Made by a program: the position numbers and the translations under genes
Source: Bacillota bacterium
GTDB taxonomy: Bacteria; Bacillota; Dethiobacteria; Dethiobacterales; Dethiobacteraceae
DNA length: 34,040 nt
Direction of reading: 5' to 3'
Assembly (NCBI GenBank): GCA_018725565.1
Contig: QLUR01000029.1
Location: forward strand, 1-34,040
Shown: positions 8,148 through 15,651 of the stretch, piece after piece
Position numbering within the stretch: position 1 is the first letter of the stretch
Layout of the letters: each line of letters starts with the position of its first letter
The notes under the pieces: generated by a model
Databases searched by the model: none
The model's input: the letters and a program-made list of their open reading frames with translations, nothing else
What the model was told of the DNA's origin: nothing

Positions 8148-8761
8148 TGGCGCAGTTCAGGGAACCATATAATCTGATAATCACCGGTGTCGGCGGACAA
8201 GGCAACATTATGGCTTCCGGCCTGGTCGCCCTGGCTGCCAGCGCAGCCGGTTTCAAGGTGGTGGTAGGAGAAACCTATGGTGCTTCCCAGCGCGGCGGTT
8301 CGGTGGCAAGCCATATCAGGCTGTCTCTGCGACAGTCATACGGCCCTTTGGTGCCATATGGACAAGCTGACGTTATCATCAGTTTTGAGCCGCTGGAAGC
8401 ATTGCGGACTGCAGCAAAATATGCTAATCTGGAAACGGTGGTCATAGTCAACACGGCTCCGGTTTACCCGGTATCTGTGATTCTGAAAGAAGCCGACTAT
8501 CCGCAAACAGAGGACATCATTGAGGGATTGAAAAGCCTGGCCGGACGGGTCTTCAGCCTGGATGCCACTGGCCTGGCCCGGGAAGCCGGTGACCCCAAGG
8601 CTCAGAATATTGTCATGATCAACGCTTTATCCAACTGTCCGGGCCTGCCGCTCCGGCGCTGTCATTTTGAGGAAGCGCTTGACGAATTCCTGGCCGGCGC
8701 CAGCAGCGAGCAATTTGCCATAAACCGCCAGGCTTTTGCATTAGCAGTCAATCTGGGCTAG
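8147..8761 (+). CDS. iorB: Indolepyruvate ferredoxin oxidoreductase beta subunit-like protein (IorB family)
   Basis: This 204-residue protein of the pyruvate-ferredoxin oxidoreductase gamma-type domain is the normal partner of IorA. The N-terminal GVGGQGNIMASGLVALAA and the segment GETYGASQRGGSVASHIRL are family signatures. The start ATG overlaps the IorA stop (TAATG), so the two are translationally coupled and likely form the catalytic heterodimer. It contributes no cluster motif of its own. The gene closes the electron-transfer part of the sigma-54-driven operon and is followed after 44 bases by a flavoprotein gene. Confidence 0.88.
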   Translation: MAQFREPYNLIITGVGGQGNIMASGLVALAASAAGFKVVVGETYGASQRGGSVASHIRLSLRQSYGPLVPYGQADVIISFEPLEALRTAAKYANLETVVIVNTAPVYPVSVILKEADYPQTEDIIEGLKSLAGRVFSLDATGLAREAGDPKAQNIVMINALSNCPGLPLRRCHFEEALDEFLAGASSEQFAINRQAFALAVNLG

Positions 8762-8805
8762 TTTGCTCTAAAAAAATAATGTCTGTCAGACAAGGAGAAT
8801 GAGCC

Positions 8806-9771
8806 ATGTTTCAAACAAGATTGACGAAGATGCTGGGAATTGAATATCCTATAATCCAGGGAGGCATGCTCTGGCTTTCGGGAGCGGAACTCACGGCTGC
8901 TGTTTCCAATGCCGGCGGGCTAGGCATTCTTTCTTCGGCCACTTTCCCGGAGAAAGAAACCTTGAGGGCGGAGATCAGGCGGACCAGGCAAATGACTGAC
9001 AAGCCGTTTGGGGTAAACATCCCTTTGCTCCCAGCCATCAAGCCGCTGGATGTATACGGGTTAATTGAGGCAATTGCTGAGGAAGGAGTCAGGGTGGTGG
9101 AAACAGCAGGCCGGAGCCCTGAGGAATATCTCCCATTGCTGAAAAAGAACGGTATTAAAGTTATGCATAAAGTCACTTCCGTGCGCTTTGCCCGTAAAGC
9201 AGAAGCTATCGGCTGTGATATGGTGGTTATTGACGGCTTTGAATGTGCCGGGCACCCCGGCGAGGAAGATGTATCTTCCCTGGTGCTTTTACCTGCAGCG
9301 GTGGACGCTGTTTCTATTCCGGTAATCGCCTCCGGCGGCTTCGCCGACGGCCGCGGCTTAATTGCCGCGCTGGCGCTGGGAGCAGAGGGTATTCTAATGG
9401 GCACCCGCTTTATGGTTTCCCGGGAAGCACCTATGCACATGAAAATCAAAGAGTATCTGACCGGGCTTCCGGAAACGGAAACCACCCTTGTTTTGCGTTC
9501 CTTACGCAACTCAGCCCGTGTCATCAAAAATAGTGTGTCCAGCCGTGTGCTGGAAATAGAAAAACAAGGGGCAACCATAGAAGAACTGCTGCCTCTTGTT
9601 TCCGGCAAAAAAGAAAAAGAACTTATGGATACCGGAGACCTGGAAATTGGTCTGCTGCACTGCGGGCAGGTTGTCGGACTGATCCGTGATATTCCAGCTG
9701 TAGCTGAAATAATCAACAACATTATCGCACAGGCGACGGAGGTCAGAAAAAGACTCCAGTTGCAGCATTAA
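8806..9771 (+). CDS. Nitronate monooxygenase / FabK-like FMN enzyme (2-nitropropane dioxygenase family)
   Basis: This 321-residue TIM-barrel flavoprotein opens with LGIEYPIIQGGMLWLSGAEL. It has NAGGLGILSSATF (residues about 33-45), the family motif GFECAGHPGEED (about 144-155), and the FMN-phosphate-binding stretches PVIASGGFADGRG and GAEGILMGTRFM. The ATG at 8806 follows AAGGAG. In strict anaerobes this family is poorly described; members act as nitronate monooxygenases or as FabK-type enoyl-ACP reductases. Its position at the end of an acyl-CoA dehydrogenase operon suggests an enoyl-thioester or related flavin reaction, but this is only inference. A 13-bp palindrome (TGTCTGTCAGACA, 8780-8792) lies just upstream. 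Confidence 0.82.
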   Translation: MFQTRLTKMLGIEYPIIQGGMLWLSGAELTAAVSNAGGLGILSSATFPEKETLRAEIRRTRQMTDKPFGVNIPLLPAIKPLDVYGLIEAIAEEGVRVVETAGRSPEEYLPLLKKNGIKVMHKVTSVRFARKAEAIGCDMVVIDGFECAGHPGEEDVSSLVLLPAAVDAVSIPVIASGGFADGRGLIAALALGAEGILMGTRFMVSREAPMHMKIKEYLTGLPETETTLVLRSLRNSARVIKNSVSSRVLEIEKQGATIEELLPLVSGKKEKELMDTGDLEIGLLHCGQVVGLIRDIPAVAEIINNIIAQATEVRKRLQLQH

Positions 9772-9836
9772 CCAATTACTTTTCTGCTGCTGACGCTTTC
9801 TGAATCAATAGTCAGCTTCGTATGAGCCGACTCACG

Positions 9837-9876
9837 TTCAGGCCTGCTCTCATCGGGCACAGTGCCTGAATTTTTT
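9837..9876 (+). terminator. Probable weak terminator of the plus-strand operon
   Basis: TTCAGGC (9837-9843) pairs with GCCTGAA (9864-9870), followed by TTTTTT (9871-9876). The loop is 20 bases long and contains a nested GGCAC-A-GTGCC. It lies 65 bases after the flavoprotein stop and overlaps the 3' end of the convergent regulator gene, a sensible place for termination. The stem is short, hence modest confidence. Confidence 0.5.
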
Positions 9877-11265
9877 CTGCTTCTTAACCAGCGTTGAATG
9901 GTCCACGCCCAACCTTTCCGCTGCCTTGCGCAATGAGCCGCAGCTCTCAACCGCTTCAGAAATCAGTCTATTTTCCAACCTGGCAACCGCCTCTTTCAAC
10001 GGTTTTATCTCCAACGGGCCTTTGCCGCTTAAGGTATACAGGATATAGTCCGGCAGGTTGCGGCTGCAGATCAGTCTCTCCTCGCTCATGATCACCAGCC
10101 GCTCAATAATATTTTCGAGTTCCCGGACATTACCAGGCCATCCATACTGCTCCAGCGCTTTGCATACTTCAGGAGACAGGGTGCGGTCATAGCTGTATTT
10201 TTGGTTGAACCTGTGCAAAAAGTGGTGGGCTAAGGGCAGGATATCTTCGCGGCGTTCACGCAGCGGAGGGATAAAGACCGGGATGACATTAATCCGGTAG
10301 AACAGGTCTTCCCGAAAAAGACCCCGCTTGACCATTTCTTCCAAATCTTTATTGGTGGCGCAGATAATACGAGTGTCCAGCTTTACCGGGCTGATGCCTC
10401 CAACCCGGTAAAATTCGCGATTCTGGATGGCCCTCAGCAACTTTACCTGCAGTGCTAATGGCAAATCGCCGATTTCATCCAAAAGTACGGTGCCTCTTTG
10501 CGCCGTTTCCAAAATGCCAGGTTTACCCATGGCGTTGGCACCGGTAAAGGCACCTTTCTCATAGCCGAACATCTCGGATTCCAGAAGGTTTTCCGGGATA
10601 GCCCCGCAGTTTATCTGTATAAACGGGCCGTCTTTGCGGTGACTCATTTTATGGATCAGCTTGGCCACCACTTCTTTGCCTACGCCGGACTCACCGTGCA
10701 TGTAGACATTAACATCGGCAGGTGATATTTTTAACAGCTTTTCCATGATGTTGCGCATAGTAGCACTGCGTGCAATAACCTGGTCCGCTTTTAACAGGCG
10801 GTTGCGCAATTCGGTAAGCTCTGAAAAAAAAGACTGGGTTTTGCTCTTGGTTTCCTGCAACTCTCTTTTCAGGTTGTCCAGGTCTGTGATCTCCCGAAAG
10901 TTGGCGATGTAACACAGCGGTTTTGTATCGCTGCCCGCCCGGTAAACCGGGACGCTGGTGATCAGGGCCTCTACCCCCGATTTAAGCTTATGAGTAAGCA
11001 GTATGGCACTCCGGTTGTTTTTGTACGAAATCACAGTTTTAGTTTCTTCAAGGATTATGCCCCGGTCTATCAGGTCCTGTGAAGTCAGGCCGATAATAGA
11101 ACCGGCGTTCATATTGGCCAGCCGCTGAATAGCTCTATCATTAGCGAAAAAGATGCGTCCGCTGTGATCGGAGAGGATGATCCCGTCGTAAGAGTGTTCC
11201 AGGATGGCAATCAAATCTTCGAGCGTTTCGATGCCATTTTCTTGCAGTTGCCTAAGCAGCTTCAC
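9850..11265 (-). CDS. Sigma-54-dependent transcriptional activator with PAS sensor domain (enhancer-binding protein)
   Basis: This bacterial enhancer-binding protein has about 471 residues when started at the GTG at 11265, which has GGGGGAAG at proper distance. The PAS domain spans about residues 20-130 (EHSYDGIILSDHSGRIFFAN), followed by a coiled linker at about 130-160. The AAA+ domain has Walker A GESGVGKE (191-198), the sigma-54-contacting loop GAFTGA (238-243) and Walker B VLLDEIGD (260-267). The C-terminal TyrR-like helix-turn-helix contains GSLRKAAERLGVDHSTL. An in-frame TTG at 11337 would add 24 residues, but it lies within a likely -35 box and lacks a ribosome binding site. The PAS domain probably senses a small molecule or acyl-CoA. 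It is the only sigma-54 activator in the window and sits between the two divergent gaps that hold four sigma-54 promoters. Confidence 0.93.
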   Translation of the reverse strand: MKLLRQLQENGIETLEDLIAILEHSYDGIILSDHSGRIFFANDRAIQRLANMNAGSIIGLTSQDLIDRGIILEETKTVISYKNNRSAILLTHKLKSGVEALITSVPVYRAGSDTKPLCYIANFREITDLDNLKRELQETKSKTQSFFSELTELRNRLLKADQVIARSATMRNIMEKLLKISPADVNVYMHGESGVGKEVVAKLIHKMSHRKDGPFIQINCGAIPENLLESEMFGYEKGAFTGANAMGKPGILETAQRGTVLLDEIGDLPLALQVKLLRAIQNREFYRVGGISPVKLDTRIICATNKDLEEMVKRGLFREDLFYRINVIPVFIPPLRERREDILPLAHHFLHRFNQKYSYDRTLSPEVCKALEQYGWPGNVRELENIIERLVIMSEERLICSRNLPDYILYTLSGKGPLEIKPLKEAVARLENRLISEAVESCGSLRKAAERLGVDHSTLVKKQKKFRHCAR

Positions 11266-11307
11266 GATAATCTTCCCCCGCGCGAAAAATTTGAGAGTCT
11301 TAACTAT

Positions 11308-11337
11308 ATTTGAACACGATAATAAACAGCTTGTCAA
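11308..11337 (-). promoter_or_regulatory. Candidate sigma-A promoter of the sigma-54 activator gene
   Basis: On the minus strand TTGACA (11337-11332) is followed after 18 bases by TCAAAT (11313-11308), about 43 bases before the GTG start at 11265. The -35 is perfect and the -10 is 4 of 6. It would give the activator its own housekeeping expression, separate from the sigma-54 operon upstream. Confidence 0.5.
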
Positions 11338-11353
11338 GAGCCATCAAAATTGA

Positions 11354-11383
11354 AGAAGCTACCGGAGAATTCCAATAGCTTCT
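11354..11383 (-). terminator. Candidate terminator between the DUF362 gene and the activator gene
   Basis: AGAAGCTA (11354-11361) and TAGCTTCT (11376-11383) form an 8-bp stem with a 14-base loop, about 40 bases after the DUF362 stop on the minus strand. It is followed by a loosely T-rich stretch (TCAATTTTGA). It would separate the sigma-54 operon from the activator gene. Confidence 0.45.
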
Positions 11384-11422
11384 GTGCTATGCCGCACCCA
11401 TTAATTGTGGTTCGCAGAATTT

Positions 11423-12715
11423 TTACAGCGAGTACAGTCCCGGATCAAAGCCGTTTTCTGGTTTATAGCGGTTATACAGATAGTGCCGGAAAGCAACATA
11501 TTGATTATAGTCGCAGTTGATGCCGACTTCACGCAAAGCCGCTATGAAATCGTCCTTGTCCGGCGGGCAGCTGTTGATGGCAATAGCCTGCCTGATATCA
11601 GGGTTATCCTTGTTCAGTGAACAGACACATTTCCCGAAGAGCAGTGTGTAATCGAAGCCCGGCGAGGCCTTTTGCCGCTTACCGGTAATTACTTCCACGC
11701 GGGGGAAGGGGGCTCCTTTAAAAGCTGACATCAAGAGGATCAGCATGGGGTTATACATTTTGGAACAGCCGGTACAAAGAGAACTGTCGTATTTCCTGAC
11801 GGCCAGTCCGGTGATACCCGCTTTCTGAAAGGCGACCGGCCCGGTGTCTTCAGTCGTCCAATCCCAGTCGTACTCAAGAGAAAAGCGGTGTTTTTCCAGG
11901 CTCTCTCCTCTGATTTCAAGCGCGGATAGACTGGTGTCTGCGCCGGTCAGGCCGGCGAAATAAGCCAGATGTTCAACTTCTCCGGCGCTGAAGCCCATCA
12001 GTTCAGCCCCGGCTATGTCGCAGGCCAGAATATTTTTTGAGGCCAGCAGAAGATTTTTTCTGTATGCCTCACCGATGTGTCCGGGTCCCCTGGCCAGCGC
12101 GAATACACCGTCGATTAATGTCAGGGCTACCGGGAGTTTGCCCGGGATGCGCGGAAAACTGTGGTCTAAATCGTGTTCCCTGCCGTGACAGTTTATTTTT
12201 GACTTCCGGTCAAGGCACCCCTTGAGGTTCTTAATGCCCAGTGAAACCAGGCACTGATTGTGGGTTTTCAGCACAGGGAGGTTGATGATTTTGTCGGCTT
12301 CCAGCACACTGCGGGCCAACGCAAGCTTTAATCCGTCAAAGTTCACTTTTTCGAACTTTTCTTCATTAAAGTCTACGAGGCGCACACCGTATTTTTCCTG
12401 CAGCTTGTTATAACCGAGGACAGTAAACATTGCTCTGCCGATAGTTTTGGGAATCATCAGCGGCCCTTCTCCGATGGTCAGACGGCGAAACCCTTCCTCG
12501 TACAGGATGCTGACCAGCGCGGACATTACAGCCGAGGTCGCTACCACGCCGTAAGGAGGGAAGGGCAGATCGAAATCCCAGGACACCAGATTTGGCTTAA
12601 TAAGAATCTTATCATTTTTATCAAGCCCGGCAAGCCCGTCACACAGTTCCAGTGCCTTACGCACAGATTCTCTCGGGTCGGTAAAGTTCACCAGGGAAAC
12701 AACGGGTTTTGACAT
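11423..12715 (-). CDS. DUF362 domain protein of unknown function
   Basis: This 430-residue protein matches the DUF362 pattern: an opening strand and helix (KPVVSLVNFTDPRESVRKAL), then KILIKPNLV, LTIGEGPLM, and the central KIINLPVLKTHNQCLVSLGIKNLKG. Several proteins of this family carry ferredoxin domains. Here no standard ferredoxin motif is present, but the C-terminal part has C314-x2-C317, C363-x-C365 and C383, which could bind a metal or cluster. The ATG at 12715 follows GGAGG. It is third in the minus-strand operon after the dehydratase-like and 3-hydroxybutyryl-CoA dehydrogenase genes. No enzymatic activity can be assigned; a role in cluster handling or electron transfer for the dehydratase is speculation. 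Confidence 0.8.
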   Translation of the reverse strand: MSKPVVSLVNFTDPRESVRKALELCDGLAGLDKNDKILIKPNLVSWDFDLPFPPYGVVATSAVMSALVSILYEEGFRRLTIGEGPLMIPKTIGRAMFTVLGYNKLQEKYGVRLVDFNEEKFEKVNFDGLKLALARSVLEADKIINLPVLKTHNQCLVSLGIKNLKGCLDRKSKINCHGREHDLDHSFPRIPGKLPVALTLIDGVFALARGPGHIGEAYRKNLLLASKNILACDIAGAELMGFSAGEVEHLAYFAGLTGADTSLSALEIRGESLEKHRFSLEYDWDWTTEDTGPVAFQKAGITGLAVRKYDSSLCTGCSKMYNPMLILLMSAFKGAPFPRVEVITGKRQKASPGFDYTLLFGKCVCSLNKDNPDIRQAIAINSCPPDKDDFIAALREVGINCDYNQYVAFRHYLYNRYKPENGFDPGLYSL

Positions 12716-12766
12716 AGACAGGCCTCCGCAATTTGTTAGTTAGTGGCCGGCGTGGCACTGAACACC

Positions 12767-13636
12767 CTACTTGCTGTAATCGTAAAACCCTTTGCCTGTC
12801 TTTTGGCCCCATTCTTTCTTAACAAATTTTTCTACAACGAGCGGGGACGGTTTATGAACAGCGTCTCCTGTTTCCTGGTAACGCTCCATACCAATATGAT
12901 AGGACAGATCTATCCCCGTAAGGTCCATTAAACGGAAGGGACCCAGCGGATGCCCCAGGGCAAGCGTTACCGCGGTATCAATGTCTTTATGCGAAGCTAT
13001 ACCCATATCATGAATGTATAACGCTTCGTGGTTTATGGCAGCCACTATGCGATTGACAAGAAAACCGTATATTTCTTTTTTAAGCATAATCGGAACCTTT
13101 CCGATGTCTTCGGTTAGAGCGAAAATTTTCTCCGCTGTTTCGTCGGAGGTGTGCGGACCTTGAACTACCTCTACCAGTTTCATGACCAACGCCGGGTTAA
13201 AAAAGTGCATGTTGCATACTTTGTCCGGGCGCTTGGTTGCCGGGGCGATTTTTGAGCTGACGATAAAGGAGCTGTTAGTCGCCAGAATGGCATGAGGGGG
13301 GCATAGTTCATCCAGCTTTGCAAAAAGCGTAAGCTTCAAATCCAACTTTTCCAGGATCGCCTCAATTACCACGTCGGCAGCAGAGGCAGCTGTTTTGAGG
13401 TCGCCGGTAAACTGAATATTTGCTTTGGCCTGCCGGGCGGTATCCTCAGACATTTTCCCCTTGGCTACCCTCTCCGGCAGATACTTGTCAACGAAACTTT
13501 CTGCCTTGCCTAAAATTTCAGGACTGACGTCAGTACACTTTACGCTGTAGCCGGCGATGGCAAAGCTCAGGGCAATTTGATGCCCCATGTTTCCTGCTCC
13601 TACCACACAGATGTTTTTAATCCCGGGTATAGTCAT
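12767..13636 (-). CDS. hbd: 3-hydroxybutyryl-CoA dehydrogenase
   Basis: This 289-residue short-chain 3-hydroxyacyl-CoA dehydrogenase has the typical length of clostridial Hbd. It starts with the Rossmann motif NICVVGAGNMGHQIALSFA. It then has ILATNSSFIVSSKIA and MHFFNPALVMKLVEVV with the catalytic His, KEIYGFLVNRIVAAINHEA, and LGHPLGPFRLMDLTGID, ending GQKTGKGFYDYSK. It oxidises (S)-3-hydroxybutyryl-CoA to acetoacetyl-CoA with NAD(P)+. The ATG at 13636 follows GGAGGC. It lies 45 bases downstream of the dehydratase-like gene and ahead of the DUF362 gene. With the crotonase and thiolase it supplies the lower part of the crotonyl-CoA route. Confidence 0.93.
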   Translation of the reverse strand: MTIPGIKNICVVGAGNMGHQIALSFAIAGYSVKCTDVSPEILGKAESFVDKYLPERVAKGKMSEDTARQAKANIQFTGDLKTAASAADVVIEAILEKLDLKLTLFAKLDELCPPHAILATNSSFIVSSKIAPATKRPDKVCNMHFFNPALVMKLVEVVQGPHTSDETAEKIFALTEDIGKVPIMLKKEIYGFLVNRIVAAINHEALYIHDMGIASHKDIDTAVTLALGHPLGPFRLMDLTGIDLSYHIGMERYQETGDAVHKPSPLVVEKFVKKEWGQKTGKGFYDYSK

Positions 13637-13681
13637 TTGAATTGCCTCCCAACAGTGTTTTTTAGTTTTATGGTAAGTGCC

Positions 13682-15109
13682 TTAGTCCCTGATTCCTGCC
13701 AACCTCTTGGCGACAGCTTTTTTAGACTTAATGTCATACATGCCCATAATAGCAATCTTTTCCATTATGGGAGAGCCCCCGCCGTGGATGCCTGCCACCT
13801 GTGATACTCCCGCATGGGCTGAGCAGAGCATGTCGCTGCAAAGCCTGAAGCAGCGATGCTGATTCTCGGCGCTGATGGCGGGATTGCGCATGATATACTT
13901 CTCAAGGAAAGGCTTGGTAACCGGATTCAGAAAATCTCCCTCCGGGGGCAGAGTGGCCGGAAGGCCGCCGGCGATATCAGCGAGGATTTCATGTTCATGA
14001 TACACATTTACGCCGGCATGGTAGCGGGCAACATTGGTATATACGAAATTCGGCACGCAGGTGCCGGAAGCAGCTTTGGAAGACTTTACTGCCGACGCAA
14101 TACCGGTTCCGTAGACCAACTCTGCCACAGCTACCAGATCAGCCAGCTTGTCACGCACATGGGGCGCTTTTTCGACACCGTTGTACTCTGCGGCCAGGGC
14201 GGTGGCGCCCATAATCACATCGGTCACGGCCGGTTTGCAGCCTGTATAGCTGTGGCGGTGATAGTTGGCAAACTGTATGGCCAGCTGTCCGGCAAAAAGG
14301 GTTTCCCCGCAAAGGAATACTCTTTCCCAAGGCACGAAGACATTATCAAACACAGTAAGCGAGTCGGCTGAACCGTAATTTTCAAGAGGCGCCTTAAGTT
14401 CTTTCCTGCTTCTGACACTGCTGGTACGGCAGATTAAATATACTCCTTCGGCGTCTGCGGGGATGGAAAATGCTACAGCCCAATCCGCGTCTTTTTCGGT
14501 CATGAACCTCGTTGGCACCACTATCAGTTCATCGGCGTACGGAGCAATAGTGTTGTGGGCTTTTGCTCCCCTTACGACGATACCGTCCTGCCGCTTTTCC
14601 ACGACTCGCAGGTAGAGGTCCGGGTCTGCCTGCTCAAAAGGTCTTTTGGAGCGGTCTCCTTTGGCGTCAGTTTGGGCGCAGTTGCCTACCAAGTCGTTTT
14701 TCTGATAAAACTCCAGATATTTGAGAAATCTGTCGTGGTAGCCGGTGTTCATGGCTACATCACAGTCCTTGGTCACCACCGATAAGCCATTCAGCGCATC
14801 AGCACCCATGCAGCGCTGTATGCAGCCCCCTACGTACTGGCATAAGAACCTGGTCATTTCCTGCTTTTTCATCAGGTCTTCCGCGCTCTGGTGAATATGT
14901 GTAAAACGGTTTATTGTCTCTCCTGATATGTGAGAGGAGGCAGTCATCAGGGAACTATATCTGCTGTCGGCCGCGAAATTGAATGTTTCAGCTATTACGT
15001 TCTGTCCTCCGATTAATCTCGGGTCATCTCTTCCCACTAGCTCTCCGTCTATATAGACGTTTTTGCGCATGGAGAGCAGTTTTTCTTTGTATTGCTCTGC
15101 TGTTCTCAT
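13682..15109 (-). CDS. 4-hydroxybutyryl-CoA dehydratase-like protein, divergent paralogue
   Basis: This 475-residue protein of the 4-hydroxybutyryl-CoA dehydratase/vinylacetyl-CoA isomerase family (FAD plus [4Fe-4S]) keeps all four cluster ligands of the Clostridium aminobutyricum enzyme: C96-IQR-C100, H284 and C291 (in YHRHSYTGC). The Lys after the last Cys and the Tyr in HRHSY are also kept. Other active-site positions differ: the equivalent of E257 is Asp249, of E455 is Ala439, and of A460 is Gly444. The frame is open further upstream to 15439, but the start is placed at ATG 15109, with GGGAGGAA upstream, because a perfect sigma-54 promoter lies at 15242-15257 inside the extension. It is the first gene of an operon with hbd and a DUF362 gene. 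A related 4-hydroxyacyl-CoA substrate is likely. Confidence 0.85.
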   Translation of the reverse strand: MRTAEQYKEKLLSMRKNVYIDGELVGRDDPRLIGGQNVIAETFNFAADSRYSSLMTASSHISGETINRFTHIHQSAEDLMKKQEMTRFLCQYVGGCIQRCMGADALNGLSVVTKDCDVAMNTGYHDRFLKYLEFYQKNDLVGNCAQTDAKGDRSKRPFEQADPDLYLRVVEKRQDGIVVRGAKAHNTIAPYADELIVVPTRFMTEKDADWAVAFSIPADAEGVYLICRTSSVRSRKELKAPLENYGSADSLTVFDNVFVPWERVFLCGETLFAGQLAIQFANYHRHSYTGCKPAVTDVIMGATALAAEYNGVEKAPHVRDKLADLVAVAELVYGTGIASAVKSSKAASGTCVPNFVYTNVARYHAGVNVYHEHEILADIAGGLPATLPPEGDFLNPVTKPFLEKYIMRNPAISAENQHRCFRLCSDMLCSAHAGVSQVAGIHGGGSPIMEKIAIMGMYDIKSKKAVAKRLAGIRD

Positions 15110-15241
15110 TTTCTGGCTATATTCCTCCCCCAAGTTATAATTTTTCCCGCCATAAAAACAAATTGTCTTAAAATTAGAGTACGGCAGCTTCACACCCTTC
15201 CCCGGAATATGCGTGTCGCGTGTATTTACCTTATAAAAGCC

Positions 15242-15257
15242 TGCAATTATTGTGCCA
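15242..15257 (-). promoter_or_regulatory. Sigma-54 promoter for the dehydratase-paralogue/hbd/DUF362 operon
   Basis: On the minus strand the sequence reads TGGCAC-AATAA-TTGCA, an exact core match with GG-N10-GC spacing. The expected start is near 15231, which fixes the translation start of the downstream gene at 15109 rather than at the upstream end of the open frame. Confidence 0.88.
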
Positions 15258-15572
15258 GAAAAACGGCTCTGTCCCCGGCAGGGCGGACAAGCAATAGCGA
15301 GAAGCCGCAGTGTTATTAAGGATGCAGAGGGTTGACGTTTTGCTTTTTTTGCGACAACGAAAATAGGAAGAACAGCACGGGTTAATAAGGTAGACAGGGT
15401 GCGTTCATTATTTAAACTAGGTGGACAATTGTTAAACATTTGAACTTGTGCCGGCCCAAATTGAGCACAGCACCTTCAGGTGGCTGCAAAAATAATTACG
15501 ATGCAAACTTGTCGCTGCCTTGTGAAAAGGTCTGTTCTCCGTCATGTTCCGGCGGCGGCCAGTCAGGTGCTC

Positions 15573-15588
15573 TGGCATGTTTCTTGCA
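15573..15588 (+). promoter_or_regulatory. Sigma-54 promoter for the crotonase/4-hydroxybutyryl-CoA dehydratase operon
   Basis: TGGCAT-GTTTC-TTGCA matches the sigma-54 consensus except the last base of the -24 box (T for C, common in functional promoters). GG and GC are ten bases apart. The start would be near 15599, about 53 bases before the ATG at 15652. Confidence 0.82.
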
Positions 15589-15651
15589 ACGTCTTTTGGT
15601 ATATCCGGCATCTTAGCTTCGTATTTATTATCAAGAAGGGAGATTGAAAAT

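Larger units (their letters stand above)
15110..15651. other. Divergent control region between the two dehydratase operons
   Basis: This 542-base region has no credible gene. It contains a minus-strand sigma-54 promoter (15242-15257) and a plus-strand one (15573-15588), 315 bases apart. The minus transcript would have an untranslated leader of about 120 bases. Between the promoters are an AT-rich patch (about 15405-15445) with ACAATTGT and TTAAACA, and an imperfect inverted repeat GTTGACG / GCGACAAC at 15331-15358. These are possible activator or IHF-like bending sites, but none is strong enough to call alone. Confidence 0.7.

Noticed and set aside
8780-8792. Palindrome TGTCTGTCAGACA as an operator between iorB and the flavoprotein gene
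   Set aside because: Only one copy and no promoter nearby; it may be chance.
12753-12775. TGGCAC followed by TTGC on the plus strand near the hbd end
   Set aside because: The spacing is 12 bases rather than 5 and it points into a convergent gene.
15110-15439. N-terminal extension of the minus-strand dehydratase-like protein by 110 residues
   Set aside because: The extension is not family-like and contains the sigma-54 promoter at 15242-15257; starting at 15109 gives the normal family length.
2899-15523. Shared word TCGCTG-x-CTT in both divergent gaps as a common activator site
   Set aside because: A match of about 10 of 11 bases is expected roughly once by chance for gaps of this size, and the word is not palindromic.
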